A DNA stretch of 64,000 nt from Erwinia billingiae Eb661 (lineage in GTDB: Bacteria > Pseudomonadota > Gammaproteobacteria > Enterobacterales > Enterobacteriaceae). The notes beneath the pieces are model-generated. The model saw nothing but the letters and a program-made list of their open reading frames with translations, was not told the DNA's origin and did no database searches. The position numbers and the translations under genes are program-made. Location: the NCBI RefSeq assembly GCF_000196615.1, contig NC_014306.1:3596001-3660000 (forward strand), written 5' to 3'. This document shows positions 1 through 9,525 of this stretch, piece after piece (the stretch's first letter is position 1; each line of letters opens with the position of its first letter).

Positions 1-48
1 AAGGAGATGAGTGTAGCCTGGGACATGACAGTAAATACCTGTAGAGGC

Positions 49-67
49 GGGCCGCGATGCGCGGCCC
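49..67 (-). terminator. GC-rich hairpin downstream of the stress-protein gene
   Basis: A perfect 7-bp stem, GGGCCGC pairing with GCGGCCC around a 5-base loop, lies 12 bp past the stop of the minus-strand stress-protein gene. There is no clear run of U after it, so it may slow or protect the transcript end rather than act as a classical intrinsic terminator. The rest of bases 1-78 shows nothing else I can support. Confidence 0.35.
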
Positions 68-78
68 AATAGGCGGAG

Positions 79-531
79 TTAATCTAGCCGAACATCCACC
101 AGCACCGGGCAGCTGGCGCGCTCGATCACGGCAGCACTGACAGAGCCCTTCAGCAGACGGTTAAAAGAGGAAAGATGACGGCGGCCCATAATGATCATCG
201 CAGCAGCGAGTTCGTTGGCCTGCGCGACGATGGTTTCCGCAGACTCACCGGCCACCACACGCCCGGTGGAGGCGATGCCGGCGCGCTGCAGTTCCGCCAG
301 TGCCTGACGCACCGCGGCTTCAGCGGTGTTTTGCTCATCCAGCGCGCAACCGAAATCATTCGGGTCTTCCCCGGCCTCGATAAGGTAGGTGCCGGTGGTG
401 CTGGCATAGCTGGCATCGATACAGCACAGCACCACAACGTTGGCCTGCAAAGCCTGCGCCTGTTCAGTGGCCAGTGCCACCACCTTGCGGGCTATAGCGG
501 AATTATCAACGGCGACTAAAAGCGTTTTCAT
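79..531 (-). CDS. Universal stress protein (UspA family)
   Basis: This 150-residue protein is one complete UspA fold. It opens with KTLLVAVDNS, the usual first strand and loop, and ends with the nucleotide-site region around residues 115-133 (MGRRHLSSFNRLLKGSVS) followed by ASCPVLVV-like text. The second glycine of the G-2X-G-9X-G(S/T) ATP motif is replaced by histidine, so ATP binding is uncertain. It starts 12 bp after the end of the IclR-type regulator on the same strand and is probably cotranscribed with it. That suggests a stress accessory to whatever the regulator and the divergent efflux pump respond to. Specific function is unknown. Confidence 0.85.
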   Translation of the reverse strand: MKTLLVAVDNSAIARKVVALATEQAQALQANVVVLCCIDASYASTTGTYLIEAGEDPNDFGCALDEQNTAEAAVRQALAELQRAGIASTGRVVAGESAETIVAQANELAAAMIIMGRRHLSSFNRLLKGSVSAAVIERASCPVLVDVRLD

Positions 532-543
532 TTCCCTCTCCTG

Positions 544-1326
544 TCAGTCACGTAAGGCCGCTTTGCCTATCTCATCCACCAGCGCCTCTTTGCATTTAAG
601 GATCTCTGTACGGTAGAGCGCCTCGTGCTTCTGAAAACGGGTAGACGGAACCAGCAAGCTGATGGAAAAACGGCCCAGAATGGTATCGATCGCCACCGCC
701 ATGGTGGAGATCCCTTCCAGCGTCTCGCCCCGATCGTAAGAAAGACCGGTGCGGCGGATCTCCTTAAGGCGTTCAATCAGTTCAGGAAACGCCTTAACGG
801 TCAGATCGGTAATGGCTTCATAGGCATCGCCGACGACGGCGCGAGCCTGTTCATCGCTGTCCAGCGCCAGCAGCGCTTTGCCACCGGAGGTGCTGTACAA
901 CGGCAGATTCAGGCCGATGCGCGGAACCACGCGCAGCTCACGATCGGCCACCACATAATGCACGATCGCCAGCTGCAATCCGCTGGCACGCGCCAGAGAA
1001 ACCGTTTCACCGGTGGCATCGCACAGCGCCTGCAGCCAGGGCTGAGCAATCGCCACCACGTCGGTATGCAGCGTGGCAATGAGCCGAAGCAATGCCGGCC
1101 CAAGCCGGACGCCACCCGCGCCGGGACTGCGTACCAGCTGCACCGAATCCAGCGCCGCGACGATGCGTTGCACGGTTGAACGGGGTAAATCCACCGCCTG
1201 AGCGATTTCGCCCAGGCTCATGCCGTCGGGACGGTTGCCCAACGCATCCAATATTTTCGCCGCACGAGAGATCACCTGGATCCCCCCAGTGCGCTCATCC
1301 TCACGCTGTGTAATAGGGTCAGACAT
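544..1326 (-). CDS. IclR-family transcriptional regulator
   Basis: A 260-residue protein with the IclR plan: an N-terminal winged helix-turn-helix at about residues 18-75 (SLGEIAQAVDLPRSTVQRIV is the recognition region) and a C-terminal effector-binding domain from about residue 90, with the family's STSGGKALLAL and YDRGETLEGISTMA blocks. IclR proteins usually bind small aromatic or carboxylic acids. It is transcribed away from an MFS/HlyD efflux pair and very likely controls that operon; the 167-bp gap between them carries two matching near-palindromes at 1386-1404 and 1434-1452. The ligand cannot be read from sequence. Confidence 0.9.
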   Translation of the reverse strand: MSDPITQREDERTGGIQVISRAAKILDALGNRPDGMSLGEIAQAVDLPRSTVQRIVAALDSVQLVRSPGAGGVRLGPALLRLIATLHTDVVAIAQPWLQALCDATGETVSLARASGLQLAIVHYVVADRELRVVPRIGLNLPLYSTSGGKALLALDSDEQARAVVGDAYEAITDLTVKAFPELIERLKEIRRTGLSYDRGETLEGISTMAVAIDTILGRFSISLLVPSTRFQKHEALYRTEILKCKEALVDEIGKAALRD

Positions 1327-1385
1327 ACGCGTTGCTCCTTGCTTGATGACGATACTTTAGCACTTATTTACCGTTCGAGGCAGGC

Positions 1386-1404
1386 TGTATCGCATTGCAA
1401 TACA
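1386..1404. promoter_or_regulatory. Candidate IclR operator, copy 1
   Basis: TGTATCGCATTGCAATACA is a near-perfect 19-bp inverted repeat: outer arms TGTAT/ATACA, inner arms GCA/TGC. It lies between the divergent regulator and pump genes. A second copy sits 48 bp further on. Assignment to the neighbouring IclR protein is inference from position and symmetry. Confidence 0.6.
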
Positions 1405-1433
1405 CCCATTCACACTGTAAACTCTGCGGCAAA

Positions 1434-1452
1434 TGTACCACAATGCAATACA
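1434..1452. promoter_or_regulatory. Candidate IclR operator, copy 2
   Basis: TGTACCACAATGCAATACA matches copy 1 at 16 of 19 positions in the same orientation. It ends 41 bp before the MFS start codon, a position suited to repression or activation of the pump operon. Its left arm is less symmetrical than in copy 1. Confidence 0.55.
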
Positions 1453-1493
1453 GTGCATCGTAATTTTATTTCCTTCCTGACGGAGCCCCTGCT

Positions 1494-3095
1494 ATGACTG
1501 CTCAACCAGCAGCGCCGCCTGCTCCCCACCCGTTTACTCTACGTCTGGCGTTGGGACTGGTGGGTGTACTGATCGCTGCGTTGACCTCAGGATTAAACGA
1601 CCGCGTCACTGACCTGGCGCTGGCCGATGTGCGGGCAGCCATTGGCTTCAGCTATGACCAGGCCAGCTGGATCACTTCGGTGTATCAGGCGGCAGAAGTC
1701 GCCGCGATGATGATCGCTCCCTGGTTTGCGGTGACGTTTTCACTGCGGCGCTTTACCCTGACCGTCGCAACCGGCTTTGCGCTGGTGGGTTTATTGCAGC
1801 CTTTCGCACCCACGCCTTCTTTATTTATCGCGTTACGCGTGATCCAGGGGATTTTTGGTGGCGCGCTGCCGCCGATGCTGATGACCGTGGCACTGCGTTT
1901 TCTGCCGCCGCCGATCAAGCTTTATGGTCTGGCTGCCTATGCCTTAACCGCCACCTTCGGCCCCAACATTGCCGCGTCGCTGGCGGCGTTCTGGACCGAT
2001 TCGGTCGGCTGGCAGTTCGTCTTCTGGCAGGTGATCCCGCTGATCCTGATCGCCAACCTGTTAATTGGCTGGGGGATTCCGCAGGATCCCACCCGCTTTG
2101 AGCGTTTTAAACAGATCGATTTGTTCGGCATGTTGACCGGCACCAGCGGTATTGCGCTGTTAATCCTGTCGCTGAGCCAGGGCGAACGCCTTGACTGGTT
2201 TGCCTCGCCGCTGATTAGCGGCATGATGCTCAGCGCCTTTGCCTTGCTGATCGTCTTCCTTATCAACGAGTGGTATCACCCGCTGCCGCTGTTTAAGTTG
2301 CAGATGCTGGAGCGCCGGAATCTGACCCATGGCTTGCTGGTGCTGGCGGGCGTGCTGATGGTGTCGCTGTCCGGCTCTGCTCTGCCGTCGGGGTACTTCG
2401 GTCAGGTCAGTGGATTCCGCACGGTGCAGTTTGCGCCGCTGGCCCTGACCATCGGTTTGCCACAGCTGATCATTGCGCCCTTTATGGCAGCGTTACTCAA
2501 CCGGCGCTGGATAGACTGCCGCTGGATGCTGGCCTGCGGCGCGGCGTTGATGATCATCTCCTGCCTGATGGGCATGCAGTTGACTGACGACTGGGCGCGA
2601 CAGAACTTCTGGCTGATCCAACTGCTGCAAGCCTTCGCCCAGCCGATGCTGATCCTGCCGGTATTGATGAGCGCCACCAGCGTGGTTCTGCCACCGGAAG
2701 GGCCTTTTGCCTCGGCCATGTTTAACACCGTGCGCGGTTTTTCCAGCGTGGCGGCCAGCTGTCTGGTGGAGAATTTCCTTACCCACCGCGAGAAGTTTCA
2801 CTCGCATACGCTGGTCGATAACCTGGGCAATCGTCCGTGGCTGATGACCGCGGACACCTCTGCCAGTGCCAGCAGCCTGACGCCGTTATTGCCGGATGGC
2901 AGCGCCAGCACAACAGAAAACCTGAGCCACTTCGCCACGCTGCTCAAGCATCAGGCGGTGATCCTTAGCATCAGCGATGCCTATCTGCTGATCATTGGTT
3001 TTGCCCTGTTGATGGTGCTGTTGACCGCCTGGCTACCCAAGCGTGTTTATCCGCCGCAAACCCTTTTACAACAAGCCGCAAAAGCAACGAGATAA
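1494..3095 (+). CDS. MFS efflux pump, DHA2 (EmrB-like) family
   Basis: This 533-residue, very hydrophobic protein has the length and pattern of 14-helix drug:proton antiporters of the DHA2 family. A cytoplasmic N-terminus is followed by repeated hydrophobic spans; the motif around SYDQASWITSVYQAAEVAAM resembles the first-helix region of EmrB, and a large extracytoplasmic loop with polar sequence lies near residues 430-480. It is translated from an ATG preceded by a GGAG ribosome site. A HlyD-type adaptor starts 4 bp after its stop, so the pair should form an EmrAB-like inner-membrane/periplasmic pump using an outer-membrane channel encoded elsewhere. Substrate unknown; an organic acid or aromatic sensed by the divergent IclR protein is plausible. 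Confidence 0.85.
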   Translation: MTAQPAAPPAPHPFTLRLALGLVGVLIAALTSGLNDRVTDLALADVRAAIGFSYDQASWITSVYQAAEVAAMMIAPWFAVTFSLRRFTLTVATGFALVGLLQPFAPTPSLFIALRVIQGIFGGALPPMLMTVALRFLPPPIKLYGLAAYALTATFGPNIAASLAAFWTDSVGWQFVFWQVIPLILIANLLIGWGIPQDPTRFERFKQIDLFGMLTGTSGIALLILSLSQGERLDWFASPLISGMMLSAFALLIVFLINEWYHPLPLFKLQMLERRNLTHGLLVLAGVLMVSLSGSALPSGYFGQVSGFRTVQFAPLALTIGLPQLIIAPFMAALLNRRWIDCRWMLACGAALMIISCLMGMQLTDDWARQNFWLIQLLQAFAQPMLILPVLMSATSVVLPPEGPFASAMFNTVRGFSSVAASCLVENFLTHREKFHSHTLVDNLGNRPWLMTADTSASASSLTPLLPDGSASTTENLSHFATLLKHQAVILSISDAYLLIIGFALLMVLLTAWLPKRVYPPQTLLQQAAKATR

Positions 3096-3099
3096 TAAT

Positions 3100-4128
3100 A
3101 TGAGCTTCACACCTGCCAAAAGAACCTTAATGTTAGTGCTGCTGTTAGCGATCCTGCTGGGCATCGTGTTTTTTGTCTGGACAGCAATGAATCGCCACCA
3201 GTCACGCACTGATGACGCCGTGGTGACCGCGGATTACACGCTGGTTGCGCCAAAAGTATCGGGGTATATCCGCACCGTTAACGTCAGCGATAACCAGGCG
3301 GTTAAGGCCGGTGCCCTGCTGGCGACTATCGATGACCGCGATTACCGCGTCGCGCTGGAAACCGCAGAAGCCAACCTGCAGGTCAGCCAGGCCAAGCTCA
3401 CCAGCGTTCAGGCGCAGCTCGATCAGCAGCAGGCGACCATTGCGCAGAATGATGCGGCGGTCAGCTCAAGTGAAGCAACGCTGAACTATGCCGGACAGAA
3501 TGCCGAGCGTTATCGCCGCCTGCTAAAAAGCGGCACCACCACCGCCGACGAGCAGCAGAAAACCAACGCCTCAATGCGTGAAGCCTCGGCTCAGCTGCGT
3601 CAGAGTCAGGCCGCTGCCCTCGCCTCACGCAAGCAGGTGGGTATTTTGCAGGCCAGTATCAAACAGGCTGAAGCCGATATCGCCGCGTCAACCGCCAGTG
3701 TCGATCAGGCGCGCCTGAACCTGTCGTACACCACCATTAGGGCGCCGATTGATGGCTCAGTGGGTCAACGCTCGGTCCGTCAGGGCGCGTGGGTGGCCGC
3801 CGGAACCCGCCTGCTGGCGGTGGTTCCCTTGCACCAGACCTACGTTGTGGCGAATTTCCTCGAAACTCAGCTGACCGACGTCAAGCCAGGCCAGCCGGTT
3901 TCCGTTGAGGTTGATGCGCTGCCGGGCGTGACGTTACGCGGGCATGTCGACAGTATTGCTCCGGCCACCGGTTCCACCTTCGCGGCAATCACGGCTGATA
4001 ATGCCACGGGTAACTACACCAAGGTGGTGCAACGCCTGCCGGTGAAGATTGTGTTTGAACCGGGCCAGGCCGATGTGGCGCGTTTGCGGGTGGGGATGTC
4101 GGTGATCCCGTCCATCGGGACGCCGTAA
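3100..4128 (+). CDS. HlyD/EmrA-type membrane-fusion adaptor
   Basis: The protein has 342 residues from the ATG at 3100, chosen because it follows the MFS stop by 4 bp; a longer reading from 3043 overlaps the pump gene and starts outside the family's usual N-terminus. One transmembrane helix at about residues 10-28 is followed by the biotinyl-lipoyl-like hairpin (VSGYIRTVNVSDNQAVKAG), a long Gln/Ala-rich coiled coil around residues 80-200, and the second lipoyl half (LSYTTIRAPIDGSVGQ) with a beta-barrel domain. It anchors in the inner membrane and bridges the MFS pump to an outer-membrane channel. Confidence 0.88.
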   Translation: MSFTPAKRTLMLVLLLAILLGIVFFVWTAMNRHQSRTDDAVVTADYTLVAPKVSGYIRTVNVSDNQAVKAGALLATIDDRDYRVALETAEANLQVSQAKLTSVQAQLDQQQATIAQNDAAVSSSEATLNYAGQNAERYRRLLKSGTTTADEQQKTNASMREASAQLRQSQAAALASRKQVGILQASIKQAEADIAASTASVDQARLNLSYTTIRAPIDGSVGQRSVRQGAWVAAGTRLLAVVPLHQTYVVANFLETQLTDVKPGQPVSVEVDALPGVTLRGHVDSIAPATGSTFAAITADNATGNYTKVVQRLPVKIVFEPGQADVARLRVGMSVIPSIGTP

Positions 4129-4315
4129 TCGCAACGATTCATAGCACAATCGGCTTTATTTTGCGAAACAGAGCGGGTAAATTAGCGAACGATCCTGCCA
4201 TAAGCTTCTTATGGCTACCTGATACGGTAGGGCGTAACTGTCTGCCGTATCGTATCTGTTCGCGTTACGCAGGCCCGGGATCGCCCCAGACGTAGGCGCT
4301 CAGAGGAGTTTTGCG
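4129..4315. other. Intergenic region before ypdK with an inverted repeat
   Basis: This stretch separates the efflux operon from ypdK. It contains a 7-bp inverted repeat, GATACGG at 4221-4227 and CCGTATC at 4245-4251, without a T run. It may be a weak transcript end or part of a small leader. No further gene is supported. Confidence 0.3.
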
Positions 4316-4387
4316 GTGAAATATGCTTTGATGGGGATCTCTTTTATCCTGCTACTTTGGGTTGGCACCTTCTATCTGATGGTTTAA
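4316..4387 (+). CDS. ypdK: Small membrane protein YpdK
   Basis: A 23-codon frame starts at GTG and reads MKYALMGISFILLLWVGTFYLMV. It closely matches the known 23-residue E. coli membrane peptide YpdK, which begins MKYFFMGISF. A strong ribosome site (GAGGAG) lies 9 bp upstream. The peptide is essentially one transmembrane helix. It sits next to convergent alaC exactly as in E. coli. Function is not known in any species I recall. It is easily missed because of its size and GTG start. Confidence 0.85.
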   Translation: MKYALMGISFILLLWVGTFYLMV

Positions 4388-4438
4388 CCCTGCCAGGGCT
4401 GATTAAGCGGGTCAGGCCACACGGCCTGACCCCAGTCC

Positions 4439-5674
4439 TTACGCTTCTTCTTCGTTCAGCTTCGTTGCGCCTGGCAAAATGCCATCCGCGCGGAACATCG
4501 ATTTAATGCCTCTCACCGCCTGACGAATACGGTCGCTGTTTTCAATCAACGCAAAGCGCACGTGGGTATCACCGTAATCACCAAAACCAATGCCCGGCGA
4601 GACGCAAACCTTGGCTTCCTGCAGCATATGCTTGGCGAACTCCAGCGAGCCCATCTGTGCGTAATGATCGGGGATTTTCGCCCAGACGTACATCGAGGCT
4701 TTCGGGATTTCGACCATCCAGCCCGCTTCATGCAGCCCTTTCACCAGCACATCACGACGACGTTTATACTGCTCGGCAATGTCCTTCACGCATTGCTGAT
4801 CGCCTTCCAGCGCCGCAATGGCGGCGACCTGAAGCGGAGTAAAGGTGCCGTAATCGTGATAGCTTTTGATTCGCGCCAGTGCCGCCACCAGCTCTTTGTT
4901 GCCAACCATAAAGCCAATACGCCAGCCGGCCATGTTGTAGCTTTTCGACAGGGTGAAGAACTCAACGGCGACATCACGCGCGCCCGGCACTTCCATAATC
5001 GACGGAGCTTTCCAGCCGTCATAGACGATGTCGGCATAGGCCAAATCGTGGATCACCAGAATGTTGTATTGCTTCGCCAGCGCAATCACGCGCTCGAAGA
5101 AATCTAACTCAACGCACTGCGCGGTTGGGTTAGACGGGAAGCCGAGGATCATCATTTTCGGCTTTGGATAGCTTTCACGGATCGCCCGCTCCAGCTCGGT
5201 AAAGAAGTCGACGCCCGCCACCAGCGGCACGGAACGCACCTGCGCGCCGGCAATCACCGCACCGTAAATATGAATCGGATAGCTTGGGTTCGGCACCAGC
5301 ACGGTATCACCGTGATCCAGCGTGGCCAGCATCAGATGCGCCAGGCCCTCTTTTGAGCCGATGGTGACAATCGCTTCAGACTCGGGATCGATATCCACCT
5401 GATAGCGGTCTTTATACCAGTGTGAAATGGCCCGACGCAGGCGCGGAATACCGCGCGAGGTAGAGTAGCCGTGAGTATCGTCACGCTGAGCGACAGCACA
5501 GAGTTTTTCCACGATATGCGGCGGCGTAGGGCCATCGGGGTTGCCCATACTAAAATCGATGATGTCTTCGCCACGACGGCGTGCGGCCATTTTCAGTTCG
5601 GCCGTGATGTTAAACACGTAAGGGGGAAGACGTTCAATGCGGGAAAAACGGCGTGGTGAGCTGTTGTCAGCCAT
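4439..5674 (-). CDS. alaC: Glutamate-pyruvate aminotransferase AlaC
   Basis: This 411-residue class I/II PLP aminotransferase makes alanine from pyruvate and glutamate in the cytoplasm. Diagnostic blocks are [19 protein letters not shown] near the N-terminus, [20 protein letters not shown], and the PLP lysine in [15 protein letters not shown] (Lys244). The C-terminal arginine region for substrate carboxylate is in [12 protein letters not shown]. Length and sequence agree with E. coli AlaC (YfdZ). It faces ypdK tail to tail, the conserved arrangement, and is followed on its own 5' side by a GNAT gene not found there in E. coli. Confidence 0.95.
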   Translation of the reverse strand: MADNSSPRRFSRIERLPPYVFNITAELKMAARRRGEDIIDFSMGNPDGPTPPHIVEKLCAVAQRDDTHGYSTSRGIPRLRRAISHWYKDRYQVDIDPESEAIVTIGSKEGLAHLMLATLDHGDTVLVPNPSYPIHIYGAVIAGAQVRSVPLVAGVDFFTELERAIRESYPKPKMMILGFPSNPTAQCVELDFFERVIALAKQYNILVIHDLAYADIVYDGWKAPSIMEVPGARDVAVEFFTLSKSYNMAGWRIGFMVGNKELVAALARIKSYHDYGTFTPLQVAAIAALEGDQQCVKDIAEQYKRRRDVLVKGLHEAGWMVEIPKASMYVWAKIPDHYAQMGSLEFAKHMLQEAKVCVSPGIGFGDYGDTHVRFALIENSDRIRQAVRGIKSMFRADGILPGATKLNEEEA

Positions 5675-5792
5675 AGATACCTCTGATTTACGTTAGCGCC
5701 CGGACCATCCGAGCGACGCTGACCAGAAACTGGTCGAACAACGAACATAACGTAGAGTCCGCTGCCCTGTCGAGAGGCGGGATAAAATATTT

Positions 5793-6320
5793 TCAGGCGT
5801 CGCTTTTCAGCTTTCCAAACACCCAATCGTTCACCCATTGCCCGCGTAACAGATAATTATCCCGTAGGGTGCCTTCAAGGATAAAACCATTTTTCTCCAG
5901 CACCCGCCGCGAGGCCCAGTTGCCTTCCACCACCTGCGCCTTAAGTTTATGAAACTCACAGTGTTCGAAAAGATAGCCCGCCAGCGCGCCTAATGCCTCG
6001 CTGCCATAGCCACGGCCAAAGTGCTCGTTGAGGAAGGAATAGCCCACTTCGGCCTGGCGATACGGTGCCCACTCGGCGTTGGCGCCAATCAGCCCAAGGA
6101 TCTCACCGCTGCTTTTCAAGCGGACGGTCAGGCACAGCATATGAAAACTGGTGACCTGCCACGGGGCCAGACGATCGTGAAAACGCTGGCGGATATCGGC
6201 CAGCTGCGGCACGGCGCTGATAAATTCCATGCTGGTTTTATCGGTATGTACCCGATGGAAAAGTTGCCAGTCTTCCGGCTTTAACCCTTTCAGCTCCAGC
6301 CGTTCGGTAAACAGATGCAT
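5793..6320 (-). CDS. GNAT N-acetyltransferase, RimJ/RimL type
   Basis: This 175-residue protein begins at the ATG at 6320, which has a GAGGG ribosome site; an upstream start at 6350 is less likely. The opening LFTERLELKGLKPEDWQLFHRVH and the acetyl-CoA loop region EVGYSFLNEHFGRGYGSEALGAL, followed by VVEGNWASRRVLEKNGFILEGTLRD, are typical of RimJ/RimL-like enzymes that acetylate protein or small-molecule amines. It is read away from the DUF1479 gene, and the two look inserted together between alaC and ypdA. The substrate is unknown. Confidence 0.85.
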   Translation of the reverse strand: MHLFTERLELKGLKPEDWQLFHRVHTDKTSMEFISAVPQLADIRQRFHDRLAPWQVTSFHMLCLTVRLKSSGEILGLIGANAEWAPYRQAEVGYSFLNEHFGRGYGSEALGALAGYLFEHCEFHKLKAQVVEGNWASRRVLEKNGFILEGTLRDNYLLRGQWVNDWVFGKLKSDA

Positions 6321-6440
6321 AGTGCCCTCACAAAAGGGGAAGTCTCGCACAAACTTAGCCCCTTTTAATTTCCGCTTTTAAGCGCTGTAATTCACATCAA
6401 CCCTACATAACCATAACGAGAGTGTTACAGGAGAATCACC

Positions 6441-7679
6441 ATGTCTTCCCTCAACATTGATAACATCCCGCAGGCCGTTGCGGATATTAAACGTCAGCTG
6501 CGCAAGGCACTGCCGAACTATGCAGACGTATTTGCTGAAGTTGATGCCAACATCCGCCAGCAAATTGCCGAACTGAATGCGCAACAGCAACGCGGTGAAA
6601 ATCCCGTGCCGCAGCTGGATGCCGAGGATATCCTTCAGCACCGCGTCACCCGCCAGCAAAAAGCGCAGATCCTGCAACGTGGCTGTTGCGTCATCCACGG
6701 GGTTTTTCCACAGGAACAGGCCGAGGCCTGGAATCAGGAAGTCGGTAACTACCTTGACCGTAATAACTTTGTCGAGCGCCTTAAGCATGCGGCGGAAGAC
6801 AACTATTTTGGCGATCTCAAACAGGGTAAACCGCAGATTTACGGCATCTACTGGTCGAAGCCGCAGGTTGAAGCCCGCCAGCACGCGCGGATGAACGCGG
6901 TGCAGGTATTCCTGAATACGCTGTGGCAAACCGAAAGTCACGGCAAGCAGCATTTCGACCCTGCGCGCATCGTCAGCTATGCCGATCGCACGCGTCGCCG
7001 GCCACCGAACTCGGGGTCACTTGGCCTGTCGCCGCACATTGATGGCGGCTCGCTTGAACGCTGGCTGGATGAGAATTTCCGCCACGTTTACCGTCACGTT
7101 TTCAGCGGCAACTGGCAGCAATATAACCCATTCGATGGAGAAATGCGTACCGAGGTGCGTGAATTTGCGTCACCGGCCGTATGCTCAATGTTCCGCACCT
7201 TTCAGGGCTGGACGGCGCTTTCGCCGCAGCGCAAACACGGCGGTACGCTGAACCTGCTGCCGGTAGCAAACGTGATGGCGTGGATCCTGTTGCGTGCCAT
7301 CCAGGATGATGTGCCGGAAGACGATCTCTGTGGCGCGGCGCCGGGCCGCGCACTCTCGATCAGTGAAAAATGGCATCCCCTTTTGCTGACTGGGATTTCC
7401 GCAATTCCTGATATGGAAGCCGGCGATACCGTATTCTGGCACTGCGATGTCATTCATTCGGTTGAAAATGAACATCAGGGCGATTTCGACAGCAACGTGA
7501 TGTACATTTCTGCCGCGCCCTGGTGTGCGAAAAATGAAGCCTACCTGCAGCGTCAGTGGCCAGCCTTTATTGAGGGCCGCTCGCCGCCGGACTTTGCCGC
7601 CGATGATTTCGAAGTGGACTTTGTCGGCCGCGCAACGGAAGCCGAATTGACCGAACTGGGCAAATCCCAGATGAAATAG
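6441..7679 (+). CDS. DUF1479 (YbiU-like) putative Fe(II)/2-oxoglutarate oxygenase
   Basis: This 412-residue protein is recognisably related to E. coli YbiU along its whole length; shared blocks include [28 protein letters not shown] and WHPLLL. DUF1479 proteins have a jelly-roll fold of the iron/2-oxoglutarate oxygenase type. Consistent with that I see HID in [13 protein letters not shown] (about residue 198) and a distal histidine in [12 protein letters not shown] (about residue 340). The ATG has an AGGAG ribosome site 7 bp upstream. The substrate of this family is not established. It is not the local YbiU locus, so it may be an extra paralogue. Confidence 0.85.
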   Translation: MSSLNIDNIPQAVADIKRQLRKALPNYADVFAEVDANIRQQIAELNAQQQRGENPVPQLDAEDILQHRVTRQQKAQILQRGCCVIHGVFPQEQAEAWNQEVGNYLDRNNFVERLKHAAEDNYFGDLKQGKPQIYGIYWSKPQVEARQHARMNAVQVFLNTLWQTESHGKQHFDPARIVSYADRTRRRPPNSGSLGLSPHIDGGSLERWLDENFRHVYRHVFSGNWQQYNPFDGEMRTEVREFASPAVCSMFRTFQGWTALSPQRKHGGTLNLLPVANVMAWILLRAIQDDVPEDDLCGAAPGRALSISEKWHPLLLTGISAIPDMEAGDTVFWHCDVIHSVENEHQGDFDSNVMYISAAPWCAKNEAYLQRQWPAFIEGRSPPDFAADDFEVDFVGRATEAELTELGKSQMK

Positions 7680-7795
7680 CCCGTCAGAGAGTGATCTGGA
7701 CAGGCATCGGCGCAAATCACTGCGCCGATGCCTGGCACATCCCGCCCGCTTTCCTTATCATAGCCCTTTCCCCTCTTCCCTCCGCCGAGGCGCCC

Positions 7796-9499
7796 GTGCA
7801 CTCGATGTTTGAAATGCTGTTAGCCGTGCTGGACCGCGCCGCGCTGATGCTGATCTGCCTGTTCTTCATGACCCGCACGCGCCATTTCCGGCAGCTGCTG
7901 CAAAAAGACGAGCATTCACGCCAGGAACTGATCGCCGTTACCGCCATCTTTTCGCTATTTGCCCTGTTTGGTACCTGGAGCGGCATCAACGTTGATGGCT
8001 CGCTGGTTAACGTCCGCACCATCGCGATTATGTCCGGCGGCATTCTGTTTGGGCCCTGGGTTGGGATTGTTACCGGCGTGATTGCCGGCCTGCACCGTTT
8101 CCTGATCGATGTTCATGGCGTGACCTCGGTGCCCTGCCTGATCACCAGCATCATCGCCGGCGTGGTTTCCGGCTATATCAACCTGAAAGTGGTGAAAGAG
8201 AAGCGCTGGAGCGTGGGCATTCTCGGCGGCATGCTGTGTGAATCCCTGACCATGATCCTGATTGTCGTCTGGTCACAGCCCACCACCTTAGGCATTGAAA
8301 TCGTCTCGGAAATCGCGGTGCCGATGATCCTCGGCGCGGTAAGCATCGGGCTGATTGTGCTGTTAATCCAGAGCGTTGAGGGCGAAAAAGAGGCCATTGC
8401 CGCCAGGCAGGCCAAGCTGGCACTGGAGATTGCCAACAAAACCCTGCCGCTGTTCCGGCATGTCAACAGCCAGTCGCTGCGCCAGGTGTGCGACATTATC
8501 CGCAATGATATCAATGCCGATGCGGTCGCCATCACCAACAAAAACCAGATCCTCGCCTATGTCGGCGTTGGCGAAGCGAATTACCACAACGGTGATGACG
8601 CGATCAGCCCGACCACCGCCCGTTCGATCGCCAACGGCGAGATCATCATCAAGAATAACGACGAGGCGCACCGCACGCCGGAAATTCACTCGATGATTGT
8701 GATCCCACTGTGGGAAAAAGGGGAAGTCACCGGCACGCTGAAAATTTACTATCGCCATGCGCACCGCATCACCTGGTCGCTGAAAGAGATGGCGGTAGGC
8801 CTGTCGCAAATTATCTCCACCCAGCTGGAAGTGTCCCGCGCCGAGCAGCTACGTGAAATGGCGAACAAAGCCGAACTGCGCGCGCTGCAAAGCAAAATCA
8901 ACCCGCATTTCCTGTTCAATGCGCTGAATGCCATCTCCTCCTCAATCCGCATGAATCCGGATACCGCGCGGCAGCTGATCACCAATCTGGCGCGCTACCT
9001 GCGCTATAACCTTGAGCTGAACGATGATGAGATCATCGATATCAAGAAAGAGCTGTATCAGGTTAAGGATTATATCGCCATTGAACAGGCGCGTTTTGGC
9101 GACAAGCTGACGGTAATCTACGACATTGATGAAGACGTCAACTGCGCGCTGCCCAGCCTGCTGCTTCAGCCGTTGGTTGAGAACGCCATCGTGCATGGCA
9201 TCCATCCCTGCCGGGGAAAAGGCGTGGTGACCATCAGCCTGAAAGACCAGGGCGACCGGATCCGCATCGCCGTGCGCGATACCGGTAATGGCATTAGCGA
9301 AGAAGTGATGGCGCGGGTAGAAAGTAATGAGATGCCCGGCAATAAAATCGGCCTGCTCAACGTTCATCACCGCGTAAAGCTGCTTTACGGCGAAGGTCTG
9401 CATATTCACCGGCGCAATCCGGGCACCGAAATCGCCTTTTATATCAGTAAAAACGGCACGGCTCTGCCGGCCAGTGAAAGCGTCTCTTTACGGGCGTAA
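7796..9499 (+). CDS. ypdA: Pyruvate-sensing histidine kinase YpdA (PyrS)
   Basis: The protein has 567 residues from the GTG at 7796, chosen because [21 protein letters not shown] aligns with the N-terminus of E. coli YpdA; a longer reading from 7691 adds an unlikely tail. The N-terminal half is the LytS-type 5TM receptor (helices to about residue 205), then a GAF domain (about 220-345), then the His-kinase region with the phosphoacceptor motif NPHFLFN (His371) and a HATPase domain ending near residue 550. In E. coli it pairs with YpdB and responds to extracellular pyruvate, inducing a pyruvate transporter. ypdB starts 26 bp downstream. Confidence 0.93.
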   Translation: MHSMFEMLLAVLDRAALMLICLFFMTRTRHFRQLLQKDEHSRQELIAVTAIFSLFALFGTWSGINVDGSLVNVRTIAIMSGGILFGPWVGIVTGVIAGLHRFLIDVHGVTSVPCLITSIIAGVVSGYINLKVVKEKRWSVGILGGMLCESLTMILIVVWSQPTTLGIEIVSEIAVPMILGAVSIGLIVLLIQSVEGEKEAIAARQAKLALEIANKTLPLFRHVNSQSLRQVCDIIRNDINADAVAITNKNQILAYVGVGEANYHNGDDAISPTTARSIANGEIIIKNNDEAHRTPEIHSMIVIPLWEKGEVTGTLKIYYRHAHRITWSLKEMAVGLSQIISTQLEVSRAEQLREMANKAELRALQSKINPHFLFNALNAISSSIRMNPDTARQLITNLARYLRYNLELNDDEIIDIKKELYQVKDYIAIEQARFGDKLTVIYDIDEDVNCALPSLLLQPLVENAIVHGIHPCRGKGVVTISLKDQGDRIRIAVRDTGNGISEEVMARVESNEMPGNKIGLLNVHHRVKLLYGEGLHIHRRNPGTEIAFYISKNGTALPASESVSLRA

Positions 9500-9525
9500 T
9501 GCCCTGCTAACTCCGGGAAAATGAT

